Positions 42,001 to 49,114 of a stretch of 64,000 nucleotides of DNA are shown piece by piece. A program made the translations under genes and the position numbers. The DNA comes from Hymenobacter nivis. Its GTDB lineage: Bacteria > Bacteroidota > Bacteroidia > Cytophagales > Hymenobacteraceae. The DNA is taken from contig NZ_RCYZ01000003.1 of the NCBI RefSeq assembly GCF_006439025.1, positions 1 through 64,000 of the forward strand, read 5' to 3'. Positions within the stretch are counted from its first letter, which is position 1; every line of letters starts with the position of its first letter. Under the pieces are notes generated by a model. That model was not told the DNA's origin and searched no databases. It worked only from the letters and a program-made list of their open reading frames with translations.

Positions 42001-42598
42001 CGGCGACATCCGCTACGTGGACCGCAACGGCGACGGCATCATCAACCAGGACGACCGCTTCATCCTCGGCAACCCGTTTCCGCGCTACACCTTCGGGGCC
42101 ACGTATACGGCTGATTACAAAGGCTTCGACCTGGTGGTGTTCGTGCAGGGCGTGGGCAAGCGCAACCTCTACATCCGGGGCGAGGGCGTGGAAGCTTTCC
42201 ACAACAACTGGGAGAACGTGTACGCCCAGCACCTCGACCGCTGGACGCCCACCAACCCCGACGCGGAGTACCCGCGCCTGACCATCGGCACGGCCTCGAC
42301 CAACAACAACCAGGGCTCGGACTACTGGCTGCGCGACGGGGCCTACGCCCGCCTCAAAAACGTGCAGCTGGGCTACACCCTGCCCGCCGACTTCAGCAAG
42401 AAGATCCGTTTGCAGCAGTTACGGGTGTTCGTGTCGGGACAGGACCTGTTCACCATCAGCCACTTGAAAAAGATTGGGTTTGACCCCGAAATCTCGGAGT
42501 TCAGCGAGAGCGTGGGGCTGGGCGGCGGCGGCGGCAGCAGCGGCCGCGTGTACCCGAGCGTGCGCCTGGTCACCCTCGGCCTCAACGTCTCCTTCTAA
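39086..42598 (+). CDS. SusC/RagA TonB-dependent transporter with STN signalling domain
   Basis: An 1170-residue outer-membrane transporter. After a signal-peptide-like start, an STN domain lies at about 55-120 (GQVPLEDFIQELKVTYKVTFFYRS ... GLKFEQLKGNMYIIS). Next comes a carboxypeptidase-regulatory-like domain (~165-240, AGRVVQADGEGLPGVTVLVKGT), then the plug with SEVVVVGYGTQQRASVTGAINTI and the DAASASIYGSRGANGVLLVTTK motif, then a large barrel ending in LVTLGLNVSF. The STN domain means substrate binding is reported to the FecR anti-sigma factor. With SusD (18 bp downstream) it forms the surface uptake complex for an oligosaccharide, here probably alpha-mannan pieces. Confidence 0.95.
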   Translation: MAKFTRHMPLALLLSGLPGGASLAQGALALANAEASSPAASRHRATRGAVQAPAGQVPLEDFIQELKVTYKVTFFYRSQLTAGKYLAKASPAFKSLAEALRYATLHSGLKFEQLKGNMYIISPQTPVGQVPAPPDTLSLLAAQSIPTAPSALEANVGGKIMAADVPVAGRVVQADGEGLPGVTVLVKGTQQGQTTNVNGEFSINVPVGSTLVFSSVGMVSREVAVTAANPALVVRLETDTKALSEVVVVGYGTQQRASVTGAINTIAAPVLENRPVTNVAQALQGASPNLTIQQNSAEPGANLNINIRGVGTLGNASPLVIVDGIAGSLNSLNPNDIESVTVLKDAASASIYGSRGANGVLLVTTKKGSLNQRPTLAYNTLVGWQSPSFLRKPVTGLEFMQLKNEALVNSGQSPQFSPQQMRDFATQGDYQWYLDAVLKKQALQQNHNLSLSGSAGKTRYLVSLGYVDQNSLFVGDNYGYKRLNARLNLNTQVTEKLSVGAIFSYAHVGTREHAFASEWIISDAVRIPVIYPLQDANGNYVTPATSSDNPVNRLLNGGLRTNSNDNGYANINAEYEIIKGLKLRGLVGGDLWSYRNNEFTRSLQYVTPDGSPTSGGDGNNSVQDRTQRTVLTNYQATLNYERTLATKHEVKGLLGYSTEHFVDDRAGIHLINVPGNNFGVVSNGTTYSGITDPSGGFHANGTYGNQEQWALNSVFGRLNYAFAGKYLLEGSFRYDGSSRFASDKRWGFFPSVSAGWRPLEESFTGFLQPIFSDLKVRGSLGQLGNQNIGLYRYLSTITVSPGAYTFGEQPVPGAYFNTANRDITWETSTMGDVGVDAAFFKNALSVSFDYFDKRTHNILIDLPVAGAFGAGAPTQNAASVRNLGWELSATYRLRTARGFNQSLSLNVADTRNVVTDTKGVESIRGGDAANIIREGFPINSYYGYRTAGFFQTVEEVNAGPTPAFVTPGTVRPGDIRYVDRNGDGIINQDDRFILGNPFPRYTFGATYTADYKGFDLVVFVQGVGKRNLYIRGEGVEAFHNNWENVYAQHLDRWTPTNPDAEYPRLTIGTASTNNNQGSDYWLRDGAYARLKNVQLGYTLPADFSKKIRLQQLRVFVSGQDLFTISHLKKIGFDPEISEFSESVGLGGGGGSSGRVYPSVRLVTLGLNVSF

Positions 42599-42615
42599 CC
42601 CTCCCCCGCACCGCC

Positions 42616-44226
42616 ATGAACCGCACCATCCGCTACACCATCCTGCTCGGGGCCGGGCTCGGCCTGAGCCTGGGGGCCTGCCAAAAGCTGGACCTGCCGC
42701 CCACCGACCGGCCCACCGACGCCACCTTCTGGAGCCAGCCCGCCGACGCGGCCAACGTGCTGAGCACCTGCTACGCCGGCCTCTACCCCAGCGAGTACTT
42801 CTTTTTCAACGAAACGCTGTCGGACAACGCCTACAACAAGAGCGAAGTCGACGGCTCCAATTCGCGCAACATTGCCGAGGGGGCCTACGGCACCAACCAG
42901 CAGCGCATCACCAACGAGTGGGGCTTCCACTACGGCGGCATCCGCAGCTGCAACCAGGTGCTGGCCCACATCGACCAAATTGCCACCCTCGACGCCACCC
43001 TCAAGGCACGCTACATCGGCGAGGCGCGGGCCATCCGGGCCTACCACTACTTCCAGCTGATGACCTGGTACGGCGACGTGCCCCTAGTGACCACCGAAAT
43101 CACCACCGCCGAGGCCCAAGGCCTGACCCGGACGCCCCGGGCCGAGGTGCTGGCCTTCGTGCTGGCCGAGCTCGACGCCGCGGCCGCCGCCCTGCCCCTG
43201 AACACGGCCTACGGCGCCGCCGACAAGGGCCGCTTCACCAAGGGCGCGGCCCTGGCCCTGAAGGCCCGGGCCCTGCTCTACGAAGGCCGCTGGGCCGACG
43301 TGGTGGCCGTCACCAGCCAGTTGGTGGGCGGCCAGGTGGGCAGCTACAGCTTGTTTCCGAGCTACGCGGGCGTGTTTTCGCCGGCTAATGAGAACAACAG
43401 CGAAGTGGTGCTCGACTTGCAGTACGCCTTTCCCTCGCGCACCTACGCCCAGCAGCGCGCCTTCATTCCGCGCACTGAGGGCAAGCTGGTCTCGTCCATC
43501 GCCCCTTCGCAGGAGTTGGTAAATGACTACCTCACCGCCAACGGCAAAGCCATCACCGAGGCGGGCTCGGGCTACGACGAGGCCACGCCCTACGCCGGCC
43601 GCGACCCCCGCCTGACGGCCACGCTCGTGTACGACGGCTACGCCTGGAAGCGCCCCGACGGCTCCACTTTCGTGATCCGCACCGTGCCCGGCACCGGCGA
43701 CAACTCCATCGACCGCGCCGACGCCAGCCCCACCGGCTACTACGTGGCCAAGTACTTCGACCCCACCGCCGACGCCAACCTCAACTCGGGCCTGAACCTG
43801 ATTTTGATCCGCTACGCCGACGTGCTGCTGATGCAGGCCGAGGCCAAGAACGAGCTGGGCCAGCTGGCGGCCACCGACTGGGACGCCACCGTGGGGGCCC
43901 TGCGCCGGCGCGCGGGCTTCACCGACGCGGGGGCCCTGGCCTTCCCGAGCGGTGGCCAAACCGCCCTGCGCCAGGCCATCCGCCGCGAGCGCCGCACCGA
44001 GCTGGCCATGGAAGGCCTGCGCGTGTTCGACCTGCGCCGCTGGCGCACGGCCGAAACGGCCCTCAACGGCTTCCTCCACGGCATCAAGGCCGGCGACCCG
44101 GGCGTGGACAACGGCTACCTGCGCGTGGACCAGCGGGCCTTCGACCCCGCCAAGCACTACCTCTGGCCCGTGCCGCAGCGCGAGCGCGACATCAACCCCG
44201 CCCTCACCCAAAACCCGGGCTGGTAA
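42616..44226 (+). CDS. SusD/RagB-family lipoprotein
   Basis: A 536-residue surface lipoprotein that caps the SusC barrel and binds glycan. Lipobox LGACQKLDL (Cys24 region). Conserved parts are YAGLYPSEYFFFNETLSDNAYN, RAIRAYHYFQLMTWYGDVPLVTTEIT, and the C-terminal RRERRTELAMEGLRVFDLRRWRTAETALNGFLHGI, followed by HYLWPVPQRERDINPALTQNPGW, which is the usual SusD ending. It lies 17 bp after SusC and 39 bp before the SusE-like gene. Nothing unusual. Confidence 0.95.
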   Translation: MNRTIRYTILLGAGLGLSLGACQKLDLPPTDRPTDATFWSQPADAANVLSTCYAGLYPSEYFFFNETLSDNAYNKSEVDGSNSRNIAEGAYGTNQQRITNEWGFHYGGIRSCNQVLAHIDQIATLDATLKARYIGEARAIRAYHYFQLMTWYGDVPLVTTEITTAEAQGLTRTPRAEVLAFVLAELDAAAAALPLNTAYGAADKGRFTKGAALALKARALLYEGRWADVVAVTSQLVGGQVGSYSLFPSYAGVFSPANENNSEVVLDLQYAFPSRTYAQQRAFIPRTEGKLVSSIAPSQELVNDYLTANGKAITEAGSGYDEATPYAGRDPRLTATLVYDGYAWKRPDGSTFVIRTVPGTGDNSIDRADASPTGYYVAKYFDPTADANLNSGLNLILIRYADVLLMQAEAKNELGQLAATDWDATVGALRRRAGFTDAGALAFPSGGQTALRQAIRRERRTELAMEGLRVFDLRRWRTAETALNGFLHGIKAGDPGVDNGYLRVDQRAFDPAKHYLWPVPQRERDINPALTQNPGW

Positions 44227-44265
44227 GCCCCTTCCTTCCTCCACTGCCTCCTCCTCCCTATCCAC

Positions 44266-45405
44266 ATGAAAAAGCTTTCCTGGCCCCTGCTGCTGCTGTT
44301 GTTCACCGTTGGCCTGCTTTCCGGCTGCCGGAAAGACGACGGCGGGCTCAACGAAACCATTACCCCGGTGACGAACCTGCTCGCACCGGCCACGAACATT
44401 TACGTGCGCCTCGACCCGCCCTCGAACGCGGCCGTCACGTTTGAGTGGGGCCAGGCGCGCGCCGTCGATGGCACGCTGGTGCTCTACGAAGTGGTGTTTG
44501 ACAAAGAAGACGGCGACTTTTCGAAGCCGCTCTACAGCACCACTTCGGGCAGCAACGGCCTCGACACCAAGCTGGTGCTCACCCACAGCGACCTCAACCG
44601 CATTGCCAACATTGCCGGCATCAAGTCGTCGGCAACGGGCAAGCTGAAGTGGACGGTGAACGCCTCCAAGGGTGTGAACGTGGTGACCAGTGCCGAATCG
44701 CACATGATGACGCTGGAGCGCCCCGCCGGCTTTGCCACGCCGCCCCCGGTTCTGTACCTCACCGGCTCGGGCACCGAAGCCGGCACCAACCTGGCCCAGG
44801 CCCTCAAGTTCAAGAGCTTGTCGGCGGGTGTGTTTGAGCTGTATACCAAGTTGGGCCCCGGCGACGTGAAGCTAGTGGACGCCACTACCGGCACGCCCAC
44901 CAACTATTACATCGACGGCAACAAGCTGATGGAGGGCACCCAAAGCCCCAGCCCCGCCGCTACGCCCAAGGTGTACCGCGTGCGCCTGGACTTCAACAAC
45001 GCCGCGGCCACCCTCACCGAGATTGAGTCCATCGGCCTGTGGTTTGCGCCCGAAAACAAAGTATTGGTGACGCTGCCCTACGTGGGCAAGGGGGTGTGGA
45101 AAGTAGAGAACACGCCCCTGGAATTCCACCAGGAAAGCTGGGGCCGCGACGAGCGCTACAAGTTCCTGTTCATGGAGAAAAACGCGGCGGGCGCCAGCAG
45201 CAAGCAGTACTACGGCAGCACCAACTCCGACAACCAGCCCCCCACGGCCAGCACGGCGGCCGCCTACTACGCGCTGGTGCCCGTGAGCGACGCGCAGTAC
45301 GACTACTCCTACAAATTCCCGAAGGAGGCCGACAAGAAGAACATTGACGTGACCGTGCGCCTGCAAGCCGACGGCCCCTACACCCACCAGGTGGTGGTGC
45401 GCTAA
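44266..45405 (+). CDS. SusE-like surface glycan-binding lipoprotein
   Basis: A 379-residue lipoprotein with lipobox LLSGCRKD (Cys at ~22). The N-terminal part has the SusE-type immunoglobulin-like domain: LAPATNIYVRLDPPSNAAVTFEWGQAR then LVLYEVVFDKEDGDFSKPLY. The C-terminal half (~170-379) has the pattern LYLTGSGTEAGTNLAQALKFKSL and GVWKVENTPLEFHQESWGRDERYKFLF, similar to glycan-binding SusF/SusE domains. Surface-exposed glycan-binding is the expected role; the sugar bound is not known. It sits between SusD and a GH76 enzyme. Confidence 0.85.
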   Translation: MKKLSWPLLLLLFTVGLLSGCRKDDGGLNETITPVTNLLAPATNIYVRLDPPSNAAVTFEWGQARAVDGTLVLYEVVFDKEDGDFSKPLYSTTSGSNGLDTKLVLTHSDLNRIANIAGIKSSATGKLKWTVNASKGVNVVTSAESHMMTLERPAGFATPPPVLYLTGSGTEAGTNLAQALKFKSLSAGVFELYTKLGPGDVKLVDATTGTPTNYYIDGNKLMEGTQSPSPAATPKVYRVRLDFNNAAATLTEIESIGLWFAPENKVLVTLPYVGKGVWKVENTPLEFHQESWGRDERYKFLFMEKNAAGASSKQYYGSTNSDNQPPTASTAAAYYALVPVSDAQYDYSYKFPKEADKKNIDVTVRLQADGPYTHQVVVR

Positions 45406-45437
45406 GCTAATTTCCTACCCTTATGCTCCCCTTCCCT

Positions 45438-46601
45438 ATGTTCCGGTTTCCTGCGCTTTCCCGGGCCTGTTGCGGCCTGCTGCTGGGCGGGCTGCTGCCG
45501 GCCTGCCACGAGCCCGTGGACGACTACATTGCGCCGCCGCGCCCGCCGGTGGCCGTGGTGGTCACCAACTGGGCGGCCCGCGCCGACTCGGCCCAGGCGG
45601 CCCTCACCCAAGGCTTTTGGGCCCCCACCGGCCGCTTCTACCAGAAGAACAACGCCGGCGACCAGGCCTTTAATTACTGGTGGCAGGCCCACGGCCTCGA
45701 CGTGCTCAGCGACGGCTACCAGCGTACCCAGGTGGCCGATTACCTCACCCAGATGCGGGCGCTGGAGCAGGGCATCAAGGCCAAGAACAACAACACGTAC
45801 CTCAACGACTACTACGACGACATGGAGTGGCTGGCGCTGGCCTCGCTGCGCGCCTACGACCTCACCCGGGAAGCGGAGTACAAGGCCACCGCGGCCCTGC
45901 TGTGGGCCGACATCAAGCTGGGCTGGAACGAGCAGCAGGGCGGCGGCATCGCGTGGCGCAAAAACCAGCGCGACTACAAAAACACGCCCGCCAACGCCCC
46001 CGCCGCCATCCTGGCCGCCCGCCTCTACGCCCTCGACCGCAACCCCGACGACCTGGCTTGGGCCCAGAAGATTTACGCCTGGGAAAAGAAAACTCTGGTG
46101 GACCCCGCCACCGGCGCCGTGTGGGACGGCGTGAACCGCCAGGGCGACGGCCAAATTGACAAGGACTGGCGCTTCAGCTACAACCAAGGCGTGTTCCTCG
46201 GGGCCGGGCTGGCCCTGTACCGCGCCACCCAGCAAACCAGCTACTTAGAAGACGCCACCCGCACGGCTGCCTACGTGCTCAACGACGGCCAGCTCTCGCC
46301 CGGCGGCGTGCTCAAGGACGAGGGCACCGGCGACGGCGGCCTGTTCAAGGGCATTTTGGTGCGCTACCTGGCCCAGCTGGCCACCGAGCCGGCCGTGAGC
46401 GCCACCAACCGGGCCAACTACGTGGCGTTTCTCAAGTTCAACGGCCAGAGCCTCTACCAGCGCGCCACCCGCCGTCCGCAGTTCCTGTTCAATACCAACT
46501 GGACCGCCGCGCCCAGCGGCACCGTGGACGCCTCCACGCAAATGAGCGGCGTGATGATGTTCGAAATACTGGCCGACTTGCAAGCGCGCAAGCTCCTGTA
46601 A
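45438..46601 (+). CDS. GH76 endo-alpha-1,6-mannanase (lipoprotein)
   Basis: A protein of about 387 residues, family GH76, which cuts the alpha-1,6-mannan backbone of yeast and fungal cell walls. The lipobox LLPACHEP follows a Leu/Gly-rich signal, so it is probably on the cell surface. Family blocks: TQGFWAPTGRFYQ, FNYWWQAHGLDVLSDGYQRT, and NDYYDDMEWLALASLRAYDLT, where the neighbouring Asp pair are the catalytic residues; later ILAARLYALDRNPDDLAWAQKIYAWEKKTLVDPATGAVWDGV and FSYNQGVFLGAGLALYR. The frame is open from 45423 (MLPFP); ATG 45438 (MFRFP) is nearer to the signal. It points directly to yeast-type alpha-mannan as the substrate of the locus. Confidence 0.92.
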   Translation: MFRFPALSRACCGLLLGGLLPACHEPVDDYIAPPRPPVAVVVTNWAARADSAQAALTQGFWAPTGRFYQKNNAGDQAFNYWWQAHGLDVLSDGYQRTQVADYLTQMRALEQGIKAKNNNTYLNDYYDDMEWLALASLRAYDLTREAEYKATAALLWADIKLGWNEQQGGGIAWRKNQRDYKNTPANAPAAILAARLYALDRNPDDLAWAQKIYAWEKKTLVDPATGAVWDGVNRQGDGQIDKDWRFSYNQGVFLGAGLALYRATQQTSYLEDATRTAAYVLNDGQLSPGGVLKDEGTGDGGLFKGILVRYLAQLATEPAVSATNRANYVAFLKFNGQSLYQRATRRPQFLFNTNWTAAPSGTVDASTQMSGVMMFEILADLQARKLL

Positions 46602-46605
46602 CGCC

Positions 46606-46648
46606 AAAAGGTGGGGGCCCCGGAACATTTCTGGGGCCCCCACCTTTT
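46606..46648 (+). terminator. Terminator after GH76
   Basis: AAAAGGTGGGGGCCCC pairs with GGGGCCCCCACCTTTT, 11-base loop and a T run (8 bp) after it. It lies just after the GH76 stop. It may reduce read-through into the GH92 gene. Confidence 0.9.
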
Positions 46649-46698
46649 TTTTGAGCCCTGAGGCTACCTGCGGGGCCCTAAACTCCTTACCCGTTCCT

Positions 46699-48903
46699 AT
46701 GAAGTTCGCCAACCTGCGCCTAAGCCACCTACTCACGCTCGCCGCTTTGGGCGCTTTTTCCTGCACCAAGGTGGCCCCGTCCGGGGGCCCCGGCGGGGCC
46801 GGCCGCTCGGCCGACGGCCCCGGCCGTTTCGTCAACCCGCTCATCGGCACGGCGGCCTTTACCGACCCCAAGCTGGTGGGCTACGTGGCGCCGCCCGACT
46901 GGCACGGCGTGTGGGCCGGGCTGGTGTTTCCGGGCAGTGCCCTGCCCAACGCCATGGTGCAGCTGAGCCCCATTACGCAGTTCAACACCGGCTCGGGCTA
47001 CCAGTACGAAGACTCGGTAATTCAGGCCTTTGCCCACACCAACAAGGGCCACTGGAACCTGTGCCACTTGCCGGTGCTGCCCGTGGCGGGCCCGGCCGGG
47101 GCCGCGGGGCCCTACGCCTCCCGCTTTTCGCACGCCACCGAACAGGCCGCGCCCGGCTACTACGGCGTGACACTCAAGGACTACAACGTGCAAGTGCGGC
47201 TGACGTCCACGCTGCGCTGCGGCCTGCACCAGTACACCTACGCCCAGGCCCAGGACCGGCGCGTGGTATTCAAGCTGGGCCGCTCGAACGAGAACGTGAA
47301 CGACTGGTCCCTCGAAAAGGTGGGCCCTTCGGCCGTGCAGGGCTTCCAGAAAACCGGCGACCAAACCGTGTACTTCTACGGCCAGCTCAGCGCCGGCATC
47401 CAAGACGTGGCCGTGCAGGGCAAGGGCACCAAGGAGGGCGTGGCCGTGCTGCGCCTGGCCGACGGGGGCCCCAAAACCGTGGAGCTGCGCGTCGGCATCT
47501 CGTTCGTGAGCATCGAAAACGCCCAGCAAAACCTGGCCCAGGAGCTGGGCACTCGCTCCTTTGAGGAGGTGCGGCGCGCCGCCGCCGCCACCTGGGACCA
47601 GCTGCTGACCAAGGTGGCCGTGACGGGCGGGACGGCCCAGCAACGGGGCATGTTTTACACCTGCCTGTACCGCTCGTTTCTGTGGCCCGCCCTGCGCAGC
47701 GACGCCAACGGCGAGTACCGCGACGTGAAAGGCGCGGTGCAAAAGGCCGACTTCCAGTATTATACGCTGCCCTCGCTCTGGGACACGTACCGCAACAAGG
47801 ACGTGCTGATGAGCATGCTCGCGCCGGGCGTCACGGCCGACATCATCAAGTCGATGCAGGACATCGGGCACAAAACCGGCTTCATTCCCACCTTCTTCCA
47901 CGGCGACCACGCCGCCTCCTTCGTGGCCGGCGCCTACCAGCGCGGCGTTACCAACTTCGACGTGCCGGACGTGTACCGCCTGCTGCTGCACAACGCCAAC
48001 GTGGCGGGCGGCACGCGGCCCCACCTCCCGGAGTACCTCGAAAAAGGCTACATCGCCACCACCGAAGTGCCCGCGCCGAACGTGGAAACCCCGGGCAGCG
48101 CTGGCGTGTCGAAAACGCTCGAGTACGCCTACGACGACTACGCCGTGGCCCAACTGGCCAAGGCGCTGCACGACACGGCCCAGTATAGGGCCCTGATGGC
48201 GCGCTCGAAAAACTACCGCAACGTGTTCGACCCCGGCACCAAGTTCATGCGCGGGCGCCTGGCCAACGGCCAGTGGGTGAAGAACTTCAACCCCCAGTAC
48301 CCCTACTACGAGTATATGTACCGCGAAGCCAACGCCTGGCAAGTGTCCTTCTTCGCCCCGCACGACATGCCGGGCCTGGTGGCGCTCTACGGGGGCCCCC
48401 GGCCCTTCGAGGCGAAGCTGGATTCGTTGTTCACCGTGCCCTGGAACCCTACCTATATTGCCCGCAACGTGTCGGGCTTCATCGGCCAGTACTGCCACGG
48501 CAACCAGCCCGACCACGAAACGCCGTTCGCGTACTACTACGTGGGCAAGCCCGAAAAATCGCAGCAGCGGCTCGACGAAATCATGGCCAAGTTTTACAAC
48601 ACCGGCGAAAAAGGCCTGGCCTTTTCGGGCATGGACGACGCGGGCGAGATGTCGGCGTGGTACGTGTTCAGCGCCACCGGCCTCTACCCGCTCTCGGCGG
48701 CCGATGCGCAGTACATCGTCACGCTGCCCGTGTTCGACGAAGTGCGCTGGACCATGCCTAACGGCAAGGTGCTGACGGTGAAGAAGTCCGGCGCCAGCCG
48801 CAACCTGAGCGCCATCCGGGTGAACGGGGCCCCCAGCGCGGGCTACTTCGTACCCCACCAGCTGTTCCAAACGGGCGGCCAGGTGGAGGCCGTGGCCCGA
48901 TAA
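46699..48903 (+). CDS. GH92 alpha-mannosidase (lipoprotein)
   Basis: A 734-residue GH92 enzyme, the second in the window. The signal peptide ends in a lipobox-like LGAFSCTK (Cys near 21). GH92 blocks: FVNPLIGTAAFTDPKLVGYVAPP, WAGLVFPGSALPNAMVQLSPITQF, AFAHTNKGHWNLCHLPVLP, ADFQYYTLPSLWDTYRNKDVLMSMLAPG, and the end block GNQPDHETPFAYYYVGKPEKSQQRL then GMDDAGEMSAWYVFSATGLYPLSAA. It differs from the first GH92 enzyme in having a short N-terminal beta domain and little similarity outside core motifs, so it may have a different linkage or position preference. ATG 46699 is chosen over the open frame from 46651. Confidence 0.92.
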   Translation: MKFANLRLSHLLTLAALGAFSCTKVAPSGGPGGAGRSADGPGRFVNPLIGTAAFTDPKLVGYVAPPDWHGVWAGLVFPGSALPNAMVQLSPITQFNTGSGYQYEDSVIQAFAHTNKGHWNLCHLPVLPVAGPAGAAGPYASRFSHATEQAAPGYYGVTLKDYNVQVRLTSTLRCGLHQYTYAQAQDRRVVFKLGRSNENVNDWSLEKVGPSAVQGFQKTGDQTVYFYGQLSAGIQDVAVQGKGTKEGVAVLRLADGGPKTVELRVGISFVSIENAQQNLAQELGTRSFEEVRRAAAATWDQLLTKVAVTGGTAQQRGMFYTCLYRSFLWPALRSDANGEYRDVKGAVQKADFQYYTLPSLWDTYRNKDVLMSMLAPGVTADIIKSMQDIGHKTGFIPTFFHGDHAASFVAGAYQRGVTNFDVPDVYRLLLHNANVAGGTRPHLPEYLEKGYIATTEVPAPNVETPGSAGVSKTLEYAYDDYAVAQLAKALHDTAQYRALMARSKNYRNVFDPGTKFMRGRLANGQWVKNFNPQYPYYEYMYREANAWQVSFFAPHDMPGLVALYGGPRPFEAKLDSLFTVPWNPTYIARNVSGFIGQYCHGNQPDHETPFAYYYVGKPEKSQQRLDEIMAKFYNTGEKGLAFSGMDDAGEMSAWYVFSATGLYPLSAADAQYIVTLPVFDEVRWTMPNGKVLTVKKSGASRNLSAIRVNGAPSAGYFVPHQLFQTGGQVEAVAR

Positions 48904-48978
48904 GCCCGGCCTGGGGCCCCGGCGGCTGGGCCCTGGTTGTTGCTTCCCGCACGCAACCCCAGGCCCTCAGCAACTGCC

Positions 48979-49025
48979 TTTGCGCCAGCAACTCCGCGGT
49001 AGTACCGCGGGGCCGTTGGCGCAAA
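48979..49025. promoter_or_regulatory. 47 bp interrupted palindrome before the DUF4965 gene
   Basis: TTTGCGCCA and CCGCGGTA on one side are mirrored by TACCGCGG and TGGCGCAAA on the other, around a single central G (49002). Six non-pairing bases lie between the two blocks of each arm. It begins 76 bp after the GH92 stop and ends 90 bp before the next start. No T run follows, so an operator or mRNA processing site is more likely than a terminator. Confidence 0.6.
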
Positions 49026-49114
49026 TTCCTTAAGTTTCCGGCCCATTCCTTTCCGCGGGAGCTGCGCGGGTGCACCCCGCGCGGCCCCCGTTTCCACCCC
49101 TTACCCCCGTTGCC

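Noticed and set aside
42373..42585. Small minus-strand gene at the end of SusC
   Set aside because: Falls wholly inside a conserved SusC C-terminus and has no homology or start context.
46729..48870. Minus-strand frame of about 713 codons opposite the second GH92 gene
   Set aside because: Antisense artefact; plus strand has the full GH92 motif set.
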